From Tangfeifania diversioriginum (GTDB lineage Bacteria > Bacteroidota > Bacteroidia > Bacteroidales > Prolixibacteraceae), in NCBI RefSeq assembly GCF_900141875.1, contig NZ_FQZE01000018.1, positions 43,664 to 107,663 on the forward strand: DNA of 64,000 nt, in the 5' to 3' direction. A program made the translations under genes and the position numbers. Shown here in pieces: positions 36,272 to 45,168 of this stretch (positions within the stretch are counted from its first letter, which is position 1; each line of letters starts with the position of its first letter). The notes under the pieces are model-generated. The model was not told the origin of the DNA, ran no database searches, and saw only the letters and a list, made by a program, of their open reading frames with translations.

Positions 36272-36823
36272 ATGAATGAAGAATTAATAATAGCCGGTTT
36301 TGGCGGACAGGGTGTACTTTCAATGGGTAAAATTTTGGCCTATTCCGGAATTATGGAAGACAAAGAAGTGACGTGGTTCCCATCGTACGGGCCGGAAATG
36401 CGCGGTGGCACAGCCAATGTAACTGTAATTGTGAGCGATGAACGCATCAGTTCGCCCATTTTGCACGAGTTTGATACTGCCATTATTCTGAACCAGCAGA
36501 GCCTCGATAAGTTCGAAAAAGCGGTTAAACCCGGTGGTACATTACTTTACGATCCTAACGGTATTGTAAATCCGCCAACCCGGAAAGACATTAATATTTA
36601 CAAAGTAGAAGGGACAAAAACTGCCGTTGAAATGGGCAATCCCAAAGTGTTTAACATGATAGTTTTTGGCAGCTACCTGAAAGTGAAACCCATTTTAAAA
36701 ATTGATAACGTTGAAAAAGGGCTGGAGAAATCGCTGCCGGAGCGTTATCATAAATTAATTCCGCTCAACCTGGAAGCCATTAAAAAAGGCCAGGAAATTG
36801 TTGATGCGGTAAATGTTGTGTAG
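36272..36823 (+). CDS. 2-oxoacid:ferredoxin oxidoreductase, gamma subunit
   Basis: Gamma subunit of 183 residues, needed for the complex and for CoA binding. It opens LIIAGFGGQGVLSMGKILAY, the hallmark of the POR gamma/IorB fold, followed by PSYGPEMRGGTANVTVIVSD and FNMIVFGSYL. It is last in the four-gene set, 11 bases after the beta gene, and is followed by a terminator. Confidence 0.92.
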   Translation: MNEELIIAGFGGQGVLSMGKILAYSGIMEDKEVTWFPSYGPEMRGGTANVTVIVSDERISSPILHEFDTAIILNQQSLDKFEKAVKPGGTLLYDPNGIVNPPTRKDINIYKVEGTKTAVEMGNPKVFNMIVFGSYLKVKPILKIDNVEKGLEKSLPERYHKLIPLNLEAIKKGQEIVDAVNVV

Positions 36824-37120
36824 GCAATTAGCTAAAATACAAAACAATATTTTAAAGCTTCTTCTTTCCGAAGAGGCTTTTTTTTGCTGCATGCAAACTA
36901 ATTTTTGGCAACCACGGGTGGTTTCAAATAGTGCTGAAACACCCCGGCGAGTCTCAAAAGAAATCACAAAACTGTATTCAATTTGCATCCATAAAAATTA
37001 TATTTTGGCCAGTCGTTTTAAAAAGCTTTGAATCTGCCGCCAATTTTATATTTTTGAATCATAATAGTAATAAAAAGACAAATTCCTTTAATAACTAAAC
37101 CGTAAATAAATAGAGATTAG
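36824..37120. other. 297-base intergenic region
   Basis: It contains the terminator of the oxidoreductase operon at its left end and, at about 36912-36950, a weak bulged inverted repeat (GTGGTTTCA / TGAAACAC). The rest is AT-rich with no supported gene; it should hold the promoter of the CotH-like gene, but I could not place one. Confidence 0.5.
36854..36885 (+). terminator. Rho-independent terminator after the oxidoreductase operon
   Basis: A 10-bp stem with one T-G pair (36855-36864 with 36870-36879) and a 5-base loop is followed by six more T residues. Confidence 0.82.
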
Positions 37121-38740
37121 ATGATCAGCCACTTTGTAAAATATATCCTCATTTTTCTGATTTTCGCACTGCATATTTTGTCGTTAAAAGCTCAGAATAT
37201 CAGTAATTTTTCAACTGATTTGCCCTTGGTTATTATTGATACCCAGGGGAAAACCATTCCGGATGAGCCCAAAATATATGCCCGCATGAAAATCATCAAC
37301 AACAGCAATGGGAAAAACCGTTTTACTGATTTTCCAAATGAATATAACGGGCATATTGGTATCGAAAAAAGGGGATCATCCTCCATCCATTACCCGCAAA
37401 CACCTTACGGAATTGAAACCCGGGACGTTAACGGAGATAACCTGAACATTCCGTTGCTGGGCTTACCCGAAGAAAATGACTGGGTTTTGCTCTCCAACTA
37501 CAATGACAAAACTTTTATGCGTAATATTTTGGGCTACAGGCTTTTTGAAAGTCTTGGCCATTATGCGCCACGTGCCCGTTTGGTTGAAGTAATAGTAAAC
37601 AATGAATACCAGGGCATTTACGTTTTTGGTGAAAAAATTAAACGCGACAAAGACCGCGTGGATATTGCGAAACTTAAAGAAGACGACAATTCAGGCGAAG
37701 AACTTACAGGGGGATATATATTTAAAATTGACTACTACACATCATACGACAGCTGGCTTTCGCCGCATTCGCCCATGAATCATCCTGATTATAATGTGCA
37801 CTTTGTTTACCACGATCCCAAATGGGATGAGCTGACCAGTCAGCAAAAAAATTACATTCGCAACTATGTTACGGCGTTTGAAAATAATTTATACGGTTCC
37901 GGCTTCGACAATCCGGTAAACGGCTACGTAAACTACATCGATACCGAAAGTTTTATCGATTATTTCATTGTAAGCGAAATTTCGCGCAATAATGATGGGT
38001 TCAAAAAAAGCCGCTACTTTCATAAAGATAAAAACGGGAAAATTACCGCCGGACCTGTTTGGGACTTCGACTGGGCCTGGAAAAACATTAATGAATGTTA
38101 CATTTTTAAAGCAACTGACGGTTCCGGCTGGTCGTACAAAGTAAATAACTGCAACCCGGGGGTGAAATCTCCGGGATGGATGATTCGGCTTTTTTACGAC
38201 GAAGCATTTAAAAATCAAACCAACTGCCGCTATTTTGAAAAACGTGCCACGGTTTTGTCGAACGAGCGGATTTTTGCTATGATTGACTCCATGTACCAGC
38301 TTGTGGAAAATGCCCAGGAACGGCATTTCCAAAAATGGGATATCCTTGGAAAAAATGTGGGTGCCTCCGAGATTGGCGAACAACCACTTACATACGAAGG
38401 CGAAATTGAAAAATTAAAAAACTGGATAACTACCCGCCTCAACTGGTTAGATAATAATATGATTGGTACCTGTTCTTCTACTGCATCTCCGGAATGGGCA
38501 GAAAACAGCGGGTACAAAATATATCCCAATCCAGCCACTTCGCAGGTTAACATTCAGGCAGCCGACCCCGTTTCCGGTCTGCAGGTTTACAATCTTTCCG
38601 GGAAATTGGTGCTTTCAAAAAATGAGTTGAATGCGCAGGTCATCCATATAGATGTTTCGCAGCTTGATGCGGGGATGTACTTGTTAAAACTGGTTGATAA
38701 TAACGGCCAGGCTGCAACAGAAAAAATTGTGATTCAGTAA
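37121..38740 (+). CDS. Secreted CotH-kinase-family protein with T9SS sorting domain
   Basis: Exported protein of 539 residues with a signal peptide ending near residue 25 (LKAQ). The CotH domain runs from about 70 to 400: GHIGIEKRGSSSIHYPQTPYG, WVLLSNYNDKTFMRN, the GIYVFGEKIKRDKDRVDI segment and GPVWDFDWAWKN with metal-binding aspartates. CotH proteins are atypical protein kinases in spore formers; bacterial secreted forms are uncharacterised. The C-terminal 75 residues are a T9SS type A domain (YKIYPNPATSQVNI), so it is carried across the outer membrane. Its stop overlaps the next gene's ATG by one base. Confidence 0.85.
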   Translation: MISHFVKYILIFLIFALHILSLKAQNISNFSTDLPLVIIDTQGKTIPDEPKIYARMKIINNSNGKNRFTDFPNEYNGHIGIEKRGSSSIHYPQTPYGIETRDVNGDNLNIPLLGLPEENDWVLLSNYNDKTFMRNILGYRLFESLGHYAPRARLVEVIVNNEYQGIYVFGEKIKRDKDRVDIAKLKEDDNSGEELTGGYIFKIDYYTSYDSWLSPHSPMNHPDYNVHFVYHDPKWDELTSQQKNYIRNYVTAFENNLYGSGFDNPVNGYVNYIDTESFIDYFIVSEISRNNDGFKKSRYFHKDKNGKITAGPVWDFDWAWKNINECYIFKATDGSGWSYKVNNCNPGVKSPGWMIRLFYDEAFKNQTNCRYFEKRATVLSNERIFAMIDSMYQLVENAQERHFQKWDILGKNVGASEIGEQPLTYEGEIEKLKNWITTRLNWLDNNMIGTCSSTASPEWAENSGYKIYPNPATSQVNIQAADPVSGLQVYNLSGKLVLSKNELNAQVIHIDVSQLDAGMYLLKLVDNNGQAATEKIVIQ

Positions 38741-39387
38741 TGGGGGCAACCGCGAAACACAACATACTGCTTTCAACGGCCTATTTCCCGTCTGTTCAGT
38801 ATTTTTCAAAGTTTTTACAGTTTGAAAAAATTTACATTGAGCAGTTTGAAAATTTCAGCAAACAAACCTACCGAAACCGGTGTGAAATAATGGGTGCCAA
38901 CGGAGTTATTCCACTGGTGGTTCCGGTGGTTAAAGGCCGCGGGAGGAAAATAAAAATCAGGGATTTGAAAATTTCGTACGATACCGACTGGCAGCGTAAC
39001 CATTGGCGCACTATCTTTTCAGCGTATAACTCTTCCCCTTTTTTCGAATTCTACAAAGACGACATTTTCCCATTTTTTGCAAAACGGCATAAATATCTTT
39101 TCGATTTAAACCAGGAAGTGCTTGACACATTATGTGAATTACTTGAGTTGGATATTCCTTTGGATTTTACCGAAGATTTTGAAAAGGTTTCAGAAGATAC
39201 GCTGAATTTCCGGGAGGCGCTTTCACCAAAAAAACAAAAGACTGTGCCCGATGCGAGTTTCAGCCCCAAACAATACACGCAGGTTTTTTCCGATAAATTT
39301 GGGTTTGTGCCCAATCTCAGCATTTTGGATTTGTTGTTTAACGAAGGGCCCAACAGTTATAACATTCTGGAAAATAGTATCAGCTAA
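38740..39387 (+). CDS. WbqC-like family protein
   Basis: Cytosolic protein of 215 residues matching the WbqC family, which occurs in O-antigen and polysaccharide loci and is of uncertain enzymatic role. Visible family blocks are LLSTAYFPSVQYFSKFLQFEKIYIE-type start, NRCEIMGANGVIPLVVPVVKGRG, WQRNHWRTIFSAYNSSPFFEFY and a C-terminal YTQVFSDKFGFVPNLSILDLLFNEG. The ATG shares a base with the CotH-like gene's stop (TAATG), so the two are translationally coupled. Its end overlaps the convergent Nudix gene by 8 bases. Confidence 0.82.
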   Translation: MGATAKHNILLSTAYFPSVQYFSKFLQFEKIYIEQFENFSKQTYRNRCEIMGANGVIPLVVPVVKGRGRKIKIRDLKISYDTDWQRNHWRTIFSAYNSSPFFEFYKDDIFPFFAKRHKYLFDLNQEVLDTLCELLELDIPLDFTEDFEKVSEDTLNFREALSPKKQKTVPDASFSPKQYTQVFSDKFGFVPNLSILDLLFNEGPNSYNILENSIS

Positions 39388-39796
39388 AAAAATCACTTAA
39401 AATTTTTGAATGGTCGAAAGCCATGTCAGGAAGGTTATTTACAGGAAACCATTTTGCATGAGCGGCATCGTCGCTACCTTTTACTTTGGCTTTCTGGGAA
39501 ATTTCAGTTGAATAAATCACAGAAATAGTCCGGTGCCTCGGATCGCGGTTAATGGCATCGTAGGTTTTAAATTGCTCCATACTCATCACTTCCAGCCCGG
39601 TTTCCTCCTTCAACTCTCGTTTGCAGGCCGTTTCCAGCAGTTCATCAATATTTACAAACCCACCGGGGAGCGCCCAATGTCCTTTAAAGGGTTCAATCCC
39701 GCGCTCGATGAGTAAAACCGACGTGCCATTTTCATCCTTAACAAAAACGATTGCATCAACCGTTAATGCTGGTCGTGGATATTTGTAACTGTACAT
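39380..39796 (-). CDS. Nudix hydrolase
   Basis: Pyrophosphohydrolase of 138 residues. The Nudix box spans residues 46-68, with G46, E52, and RELKEETGL around 60-68, matching the GX5EX7REUXEEXGU pattern. The start PALTVDAIVFV and the WALPGGFV segment suggest the ADP-ribose or nucleotide-sugar group, but substrate cannot be fixed. The ATG at 39796 lies 8 bases downstream of a small membrane-protein frame and probably shares its transcript with the NlpC/P60 gene. Confidence 0.88.
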   Translation of the reverse strand: MYSYKYPRPALTVDAIVFVKDENGTSVLLIERGIEPFKGHWALPGGFVNIDELLETACKRELKEETGLEVMSMEQFKTYDAINRDPRHRTISVIYSTEISQKAKVKGSDDAAHAKWFPVNNLPDMAFDHSKILSDFFS

Positions 39797-39804
39797 ATTA
39801 ATTT

Positions 39805-39897
39805 TTAATTTTTCCTTCCGGTTTTCCAGTATTTTATAATCAGGAAAACTACAAAAACAAAAATGATAATGTATATGAATAGCTCAATCCGTTCCAT
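39805..39897 (-). CDS. 30-residue single-helix membrane protein
   Basis: A short frame of 30 codons with ATG at 39897-39895 and stop at 39807-39805. It starts MERIELF, has one very hydrophobic stretch of about 16 Ile/Val/Phe/Leu residues, then a basic tail (KYWKTGRKN), giving a helix with a cytoplasmic positive end. Its start overlaps the last 14 bases of the NlpC/P60 gene and its stop lies 8 bases before the Nudix ATG. This tight packing supports translation. Function is unknown. It is too short for normal gene callers. Confidence 0.5.
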   Translation of the reverse strand: MERIELFIYIIIFVFVVFLIIKYWKTGRKN

Positions 39898-40684
39898 CGG
39901 CATTAATTATTTTCTTCATTACACGCATTTTGTGGGTGTAACGTTTCAAATCGATGTTGAAAATACCGAATTGATCCACATTATCGATGCGCACTTTCCC
40001 TGAAGCATGAATGATTTTATTACGTTTCCAGATTATGCCCACATGCACAATATTTCCTTCTTCGTCGTCGAAAAAGGCAAGGTCGCCGGGTTGGGCTTCA
40101 TCAACAAAGCTAAGGGCGCGGCCCAGTTTTACTTGCTCGCCGGCATCGCGCGGGATTTTCACGCCTGCCATTTTGTAAATTATTTGCGTAAATCCACTGC
40201 AGTCGATCCCAAAAGGCGAGCGGCCGCCCCACAAATATGGTGCATTGAAATATTTCAGTGCCTGCCGGATGAGTACTTCCCTGGGATTTTTCAGTTTCCC
40301 GTAAAAAACCTCACCGGAAGTTTTGTAAGTGTCTTTGCCCACCGAAAATTCTTTCAGGTAGGGCCTCCAAACCGGGAGTGTGCTGCCGGCTACCAGCATC
40401 AGGGTTTGTTCTTCGTTAACAGGAATTACATTTATGATGTCGCCCGAAACGGCAAATGGCCGGTTTTCCAGCTTTTTCAGCGAACGCAAGGGGAGAGGTG
40501 TAATCATTTTGCTGTCAATCCAGCCTTCATAACCATCATATGCTAAATTAACATAGCTCCATCCAACCATCTCTTCTTTAATTTCAAAATGTTCACCAAA
40601 TAAAACCTGGGTAACCATTTCACTTTTCTCGGAAGGATCTTTTCTTACCGGAATAAGGCTTAAACTGGAAATGCCGTAGTTCAT
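39884..40684 (-). CDS. NlpC/P60 (C40) endopeptidase with SH3-like domain
   Basis: Cell-wall peptidase of 266 residues, probably cutting gamma-D-Glu-diamino acid bonds. The N-terminal part has SH3-like segments (SLIPVRKDPSEKSEMVTQ, GYEGWID). The catalytic domain begins near 140 with YLWGGRSPFGIDCSGF, where Cys162 is the nucleophile, followed by PGDLAFFDDEEGNIVHVGI with the catalytic His and a second His in IIHASG. No signal peptide is visible, so it may act on recycled muropeptides in the cytoplasm like dipeptidyl-peptidase VI. It starts an apparent operon with the small membrane protein and the Nudix gene. Confidence 0.87.
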   Translation of the reverse strand: MNYGISSLSLIPVRKDPSEKSEMVTQVLFGEHFEIKEEMVGWSYVNLAYDGYEGWIDSKMITPLPLRSLKKLENRPFAVSGDIINVIPVNEEQTLMLVAGSTLPVWRPYLKEFSVGKDTYKTSGEVFYGKLKNPREVLIRQALKYFNAPYLWGGRSPFGIDCSGFTQIIYKMAGVKIPRDAGEQVKLGRALSFVDEAQPGDLAFFDDEEGNIVHVGIIWKRNKIIHASGKVRIDNVDQFGIFNIDLKRYTHKMRVMKKIINADGTD

Positions 40685-40849
40685 TCAATTAATTTCTTAA
40701 TTTTATTTTGAAAAACTAAATTGCGCTCATTTTAATGAATGAACACAAAACTATGAAAAAAAATGGGTTGGTATCAAACCTTCCAAAATTGTTATTTTTA
40801 ACTTTTAAACATTGCGTTGTTCTTTTTTAATGCATTTAGAGATTACACT

Positions 40850-42949
40850 ATGATAATGGATAATTTTTTAAAAAAACTAAAAGGCTACACACGAATATTT
40901 TACTGGGTTTTTGTATTTGTGATGACAGCCGTTTTGCTCTACCTGGCCATGCCGGGTGATCTGAAATTTAAATATGAATACCAGAAAGGTTTCCCTTGGA
41001 AACACGAAAACCTGGTAGCTCCTTTTGATTTTGCTATTCTAAAAACCGACGAAGAAATCAACCGTGAAAAAGAAGAACAGCTTCAATCAGTTGTTCCCTA
41101 TTTTTCGTTCGATACAACACTTGTCTCAATTCAAACCCAAAAATTAAAAAATAACTGGCAGACCCTTGTTCCTCCGGGAGACACTACCCTTGACGAAGCT
41201 GTTTTAAAACTCAGCCATGCTTTAAAGAGTTTTTATACATCCGGTATTTTGCCCCGTGCTCCCGAAACCTATAATGTGCTTTCCGGTGAAAAGGAACTGA
41301 AAAAACGGGTGGGTAATCTTGTAGTAAAAACACCATTGTCAAAAATCCATTCTGAAAAGACAGCTTATAATGCTATTCTGGACACAATAAGCCAGCTTGA
41401 AAATGAGTATCCCGGATTGGCGGAGCAATTGACCGAACTGGAAACAGAACAGTATATTTCTGCGAACCTGGAGTACGACGAGGTCACTACCCGCAAGGAG
41501 ATGGAAGAAGTAACCCGGAATATTTCGACAACCCGGGGAATGGTGCAAACCGGGGAACGAATCATCCTTCAGGGTGAAATTGTTGACGATGAAAAGTTCC
41601 AGATTATGGAATCGTTAGAAGCCAGCTATGAAAATGAAAAAGGGCAGGGCATAAAAAGTTACATGGTGGAAATAGGAAAAGGTTCGCTTGTTTTGCTTTT
41701 CATGGGCCTGCTGTTTACGTTTATGTACATATACCGCCTCGATATTTTGCACCAGTTCAGCAAACTATCATTCATGTTGTTGTTTCTGGTAACCATTGTA
41801 TTTTTTACCAATTTCATCAACACTTTTCCCAACCTGAGCATTTACCTTGTTCCGTTCGCCATTTTTCCCATCATAATCCGCACATTTTTCGATTCGCGAA
41901 CCGCAATTTTCACACTGCTTATTGCAACCATTCTCACCGGTTTTTACGCTCCCAATAATTATGAGTTTGTGCTCATGCAGTTTTCGGCCGGTGTAGTTGC
42001 AGTGTTCAGCCTTAACAAAATGCACCGCAGGGTTCATCTTGTTATGGCAGCTTTTTGGGTGTTTCTAACTTATGCAATTATTTATACCGCCCTGCATGTT
42101 ATTTATGAAGGAAACCTGGCATCGTACAATTTCAAAATGCTCCAGTGGTTTGCCCTCAGCAGTGTGCTTCTTTTGCTGGTTTATCCACTCATCTTTATTT
42201 TCGAGAAAATGTTCGGTTTTGTATCCGACGTTACACTTATTGAACTGGCTGACACCAACCAGCCGCTGCTGCGGAAAATGGCCGAAGAAGCGCCCGGTAC
42301 ATTTCAACATTCCATGCAAATTGCCAATTTAAGCGAAGAGATAATCCTGAAAATTGGCGGAAATCCATTTCTGATACGCGCCGGCGCATTGTACCACGAC
42401 ATTGGAAAAATTGCCACCCCCGAATTCTTTATTGAAAACCAGGTTGTGGGAATTAATCCTCACGATAAAATGAATTATCAGAAAAGTGCCGAAATAATTA
42501 TTGACCATGTTAAAAAAGGGGTAAAAATGGCCAAAAAGCACAAGTTGCCGTTGTCGCTTGTTGAGTTTATTGCCACCCACCACGGCACCACAAAAGCCCA
42601 GTATTTTTACCTGAAACATCAGGAAGAAAATCCGGATAAAAAAGTTGACAACGGCGCGTTTATTTATCCCGGTCCACTTCCCCGCTCAAAAGAAGCAGCT
42701 GTGGTAATGATTGTTGACGGGATAGAGGCAGCCTCGCGCAGCTTAAAAGAAAAAACAAAAGAAAATATCCAGGAACTGGTCAATAATATGGTTGATCAGA
42801 AAATAAAGAACAAGCAGCTGGAAGACTCAGATTTAACGTTTAGGGATATTAAGATTATTAAAGAGACGTTGCTGAATAAACTGATGAATATTTATCATGT
42901 CAGAATAGAATATCCAAAGGAGAAAAATGATGAAACAACAGTAAAATAA
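40850..42949 (+). CDS. 7TM-HD domain phosphodiesterase (PgpH-like, c-di-AMP)
   Basis: Membrane enzyme of 699 residues from the ATG at 40850 (the frame reaches a TTG at 40817; ATG at 40856 is also possible). A first transmembrane helix (about 17-36) is followed by an extracytoplasmic 7TMR-HDED-like domain, then a cluster of about seven membrane helices (about 270-470) and a C-terminal HD domain: HSMQIANLSEEI, ALYHDIGKIATPEFF, EFIATHHGTTKAQYFY and VDGIEAASRSL. This is the PgpH architecture, whose known members hydrolyse cyclic di-AMP. It is therefore a likely c-di-AMP phosphodiesterase, though no diadenylate cyclase is in the window. Confidence 0.9.
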   Translation: MIMDNFLKKLKGYTRIFYWVFVFVMTAVLLYLAMPGDLKFKYEYQKGFPWKHENLVAPFDFAILKTDEEINREKEEQLQSVVPYFSFDTTLVSIQTQKLKNNWQTLVPPGDTTLDEAVLKLSHALKSFYTSGILPRAPETYNVLSGEKELKKRVGNLVVKTPLSKIHSEKTAYNAILDTISQLENEYPGLAEQLTELETEQYISANLEYDEVTTRKEMEEVTRNISTTRGMVQTGERIILQGEIVDDEKFQIMESLEASYENEKGQGIKSYMVEIGKGSLVLLFMGLLFTFMYIYRLDILHQFSKLSFMLLFLVTIVFFTNFINTFPNLSIYLVPFAIFPIIIRTFFDSRTAIFTLLIATILTGFYAPNNYEFVLMQFSAGVVAVFSLNKMHRRVHLVMAAFWVFLTYAIIYTALHVIYEGNLASYNFKMLQWFALSSVLLLLVYPLIFIFEKMFGFVSDVTLIELADTNQPLLRKMAEEAPGTFQHSMQIANLSEEIILKIGGNPFLIRAGALYHDIGKIATPEFFIENQVVGINPHDKMNYQKSAEIIIDHVKKGVKMAKKHKLPLSLVEFIATHHGTTKAQYFYLKHQEENPDKKVDNGAFIYPGPLPRSKEAAVVMIVDGIEAASRSLKEKTKENIQELVNNMVDQKIKNKQLEDSDLTFRDIKIIKETLLNKLMNIYHVRIEYPKEKNDETTVK

Positions 42950-42954
42950 TTTGT

Positions 42955-42962
42955 TATTTTTG
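42955..42962 (+). promoter_or_regulatory. Candidate -7 box upstream of the S41 peptidase gene
   Basis: TATTTTTG matches TAnnTTTG and lies 26 bases before the ATG at 42989, but there is no clear -33 TTTG 19 bases upstream. Confidence 0.3.
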
Positions 42963-42988
42963 TAGTGAAATTGAAATAAAAAAGTTGG

Positions 42989-44437
42989 ATGAGAACAATT
43001 AATAAATGGATGGTTTTAGCACTGCTAATTGTGGCAGTGGTTGCAGGATGCAAAGAAGATCCGATTCCTGACCCGGGTAACGGCGATGATAACGATAAAG
43101 AGGATAAACAGGAGGCACCCGAATTGACACAAAAGATAAATGAGTTTGTTGAATCTGCAATGAACGATGTTTACCTTTGGTACGATGAAATACCCGAAAT
43201 TGATATCCGGTATGAATTTGAGCCGGAAGCCTATTTTGAGAAATTAATTTATAGTGAGGATAAATGGTCGTATATTACTGACGACGTGGATGCACTTCTC
43301 AACAGTTTTGAAGGGAAAGAAAAATCGTTTGGGTATTCACTGGCGTTCGGATCATTTTCAAACACAGGTGATTATTTTGCAATAGTTGAATATGTTTACC
43401 CCAACACTCCGGCATTTGAGGCAGGTTTGAAAAGGGGCGACATTTTAATGGAACTCAACAACGGTGTAATAACTGATGAAAACTACATGGATTTGTTAAG
43501 CGGCAGCAGTATTTCGGTTACGCTTGGTGTGCTGGGTGAGCAAGGCATTTCCCCGGGAGAAACCGTATCCATGAGCTCAAAAGATTTGAACCTGAATCCT
43601 GTAGTAATTACCGATATCGTAGAACACGAAGGTTCCAAAATCGGATACCTCTTTTATGCCCAATACATTTCGGAATATAACAGCAGTCTCGATACCGCAT
43701 TGCAATTTTTCCTCGACGAGCAAATTACTGATTTGGTTATCGATTTACGTTATAACCCGGGAGGCGTAACCACGGCAGCCCAGCATCTTTGCAGCTCAAT
43801 TGCTCCCTTGTCAACAGTAAACGGGGAAGAACCCCTGGTTACTTTTCAATGGAATGATAAATACCAAAGCTACTGGAAATCAAAAAACATAACAGACCAG
43901 CTTGAGATTCCGTTTGTTGACACCACAGCAGTGAAAATGGGCTTAAACAGAGTTTATTTTTTAACCGGCAGTGGAACAGCTTCTGCTTCTGAATTAACAA
44001 TCGCCGGACTGGAACCATACATGGATGTTACTACAATTGGTAATTCTACGTATGGGAAATACACAGGATCAATAACAGTTACACCAGATTTTTACTACGA
44101 AAACGAAGATTATTACAACGAATTCGACAACTGGGGAATTCAGCCAATAGTTGTGCGCTATGCCAACTCCATGGGAGTTACTAATTTTAAAGATGGTTTT
44201 TCTCCCGACATCCCTGTTGATGATGAACTTTTTGATGCGGTTCCCCTTGGTGACAAGTCAGAACCTTTACTGAAAGCAGCACTTGAAGACATTACCGGAA
44301 CACCGGTTGTCGCCATGAAAAAAGCTAAAGTAGTTGATATTCCTTATACTCTTTTCGATCGCGGTTTCTCAAAATATGATGCCAATAAACGGGAAATGCT
44401 AATTGACAATTTAGAAAGGGAGTTGTTGGGGAAATAA
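42989..44437 (+). CDS. S41-family C-terminal processing peptidase, lipoprotein
   Basis: Lipoprotein of 482 residues; the lipobox VVAGC puts the lipidated cysteine at residue 21. An Asp/Glu-rich linker follows, then an N-terminal helical part (VYLWYDEIPEID), a PDZ-like domain (about 110-200: YPNTPAFEAGLKRGDILMELN) and the S41 protease core with DLVIDLRYNPGGV and GSGTASASEL, where the serine before Glu-Leu is the likely nucleophile. It probably cleaves periplasmic or outer-membrane substrates. A TATTTTTG -7 box lies at 42955-42962. It is 39 bases after the HD gene. Confidence 0.87.
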   Translation: MRTINKWMVLALLIVAVVAGCKEDPIPDPGNGDDNDKEDKQEAPELTQKINEFVESAMNDVYLWYDEIPEIDIRYEFEPEAYFEKLIYSEDKWSYITDDVDALLNSFEGKEKSFGYSLAFGSFSNTGDYFAIVEYVYPNTPAFEAGLKRGDILMELNNGVITDENYMDLLSGSSISVTLGVLGEQGISPGETVSMSSKDLNLNPVVITDIVEHEGSKIGYLFYAQYISEYNSSLDTALQFFLDEQITDLVIDLRYNPGGVTTAAQHLCSSIAPLSTVNGEEPLVTFQWNDKYQSYWKSKNITDQLEIPFVDTTAVKMGLNRVYFLTGSGTASASELTIAGLEPYMDVTTIGNSTYGKYTGSITVTPDFYYENEDYYNEFDNWGIQPIVVRYANSMGVTNFKDGFSPDIPVDDELFDAVPLGDKSEPLLKAALEDITGTPVVAMKKAKVVDIPYTLFDRGFSKYDANKREMLIDNLERELLGK

Positions 44438-44497
44438 CAGGGGATAAACGTATCCGTGGCTGAAATCCATCGACTTTATTTTTTAATCCCGGGGCGA

Positions 44498-45168
44498 TTA
44501 AATTTTCAGCACTTTGGCACCTTTTATTTTCCGGTTTTTGATATCGAGCAGGGCTTCGTTTGCTTTTTCAAACGGATAGGTTGTAACATTCGGTTTAATA
44601 GGAATTTCGGAAGCTGTTTTCAGAAAATTTCTGACATCGTCGCCGGTAACATTGGCCACACTTTTTATCTCTTTTTCCATCCATAAATGTTTGGTATAAT
44701 CAAATGTTTTAAGATGCTGGTCATCTATATTCTCTTTTCGTATAGCATTGATTACCAGTCGGCCGCCCGGTTTCAGAAACTCAAGTGCAGCAAGTACTGT
44801 TTTCCAAACCGGAGTGGTATCGATGATACAATTCAATTGCTGCGGTGGTTGTTCAGCAGAATCGCCAGCCCAGTCAGCACCCAGTTCCCGGGCAAATTCC
44901 CTTTCTTTTGGGTTCCGGGCAAAAACATATACTTTCGATTTAGGATACTTGTATTTTATAAGTTTCAGCACCAAATGTGCCGAAGCACCACAACCAGTTA
45001 AGCCGATAGTGTCCCCGTTATTTGCTCCACACAAAACTAATGACCGGTAACCTATTGCACCATCAATAACTCACCATCTTTCGGTTTGGGCTTTGGTTAA
45101 TTTTTTAGGGAAAGTGTTTTGTTTTCTTTTGTTAGATCGCTGATTTTATCAATTACCCAGGCTTGCAT
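44498..45168 (-). pseudogene. Decayed zinc-type alcohol dehydrogenase
   Basis: The C-terminal 178 codons (45034-44498) encode the NAD-binding half of a medium-chain alcohol dehydrogenase (GDTIGLTGCGASAHL, GGRLVINAIRKENID). Upstream on the same strand an N-terminus is still legible from an ATG at 45168: MQAWVIDKISDLTKENKTL, then LKN, a TAA stop, then PKPKPKDGELL. Directly after that the sequence jumps to GAIGYRSLVL in another frame. So about 130 codons of the GroES-like, zinc-binding domain are missing, one nonsense codon is present and the frame is shifted. The gene cannot make an active enzyme. Confidence 0.8.

Noticed and set aside
36912..36950. Bulged inverted repeat in the gap before the CotH-like gene
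   Set aside because: Pairing is imperfect, no T-run follows and it does not match the other hairpin family.
40007..40546. 179-codon open frame on the plus strand inside the NlpC/P60 gene
   Set aside because: It is antisense to a clear C40 peptidase with catalytic Cys and His motifs; its product has no recognisable domain.
40817..40849. TTG start for the HD phosphodiesterase
   Set aside because: An ATG at 40850 gives a normal PgpH N-terminus; the upstream codons add nothing conserved.
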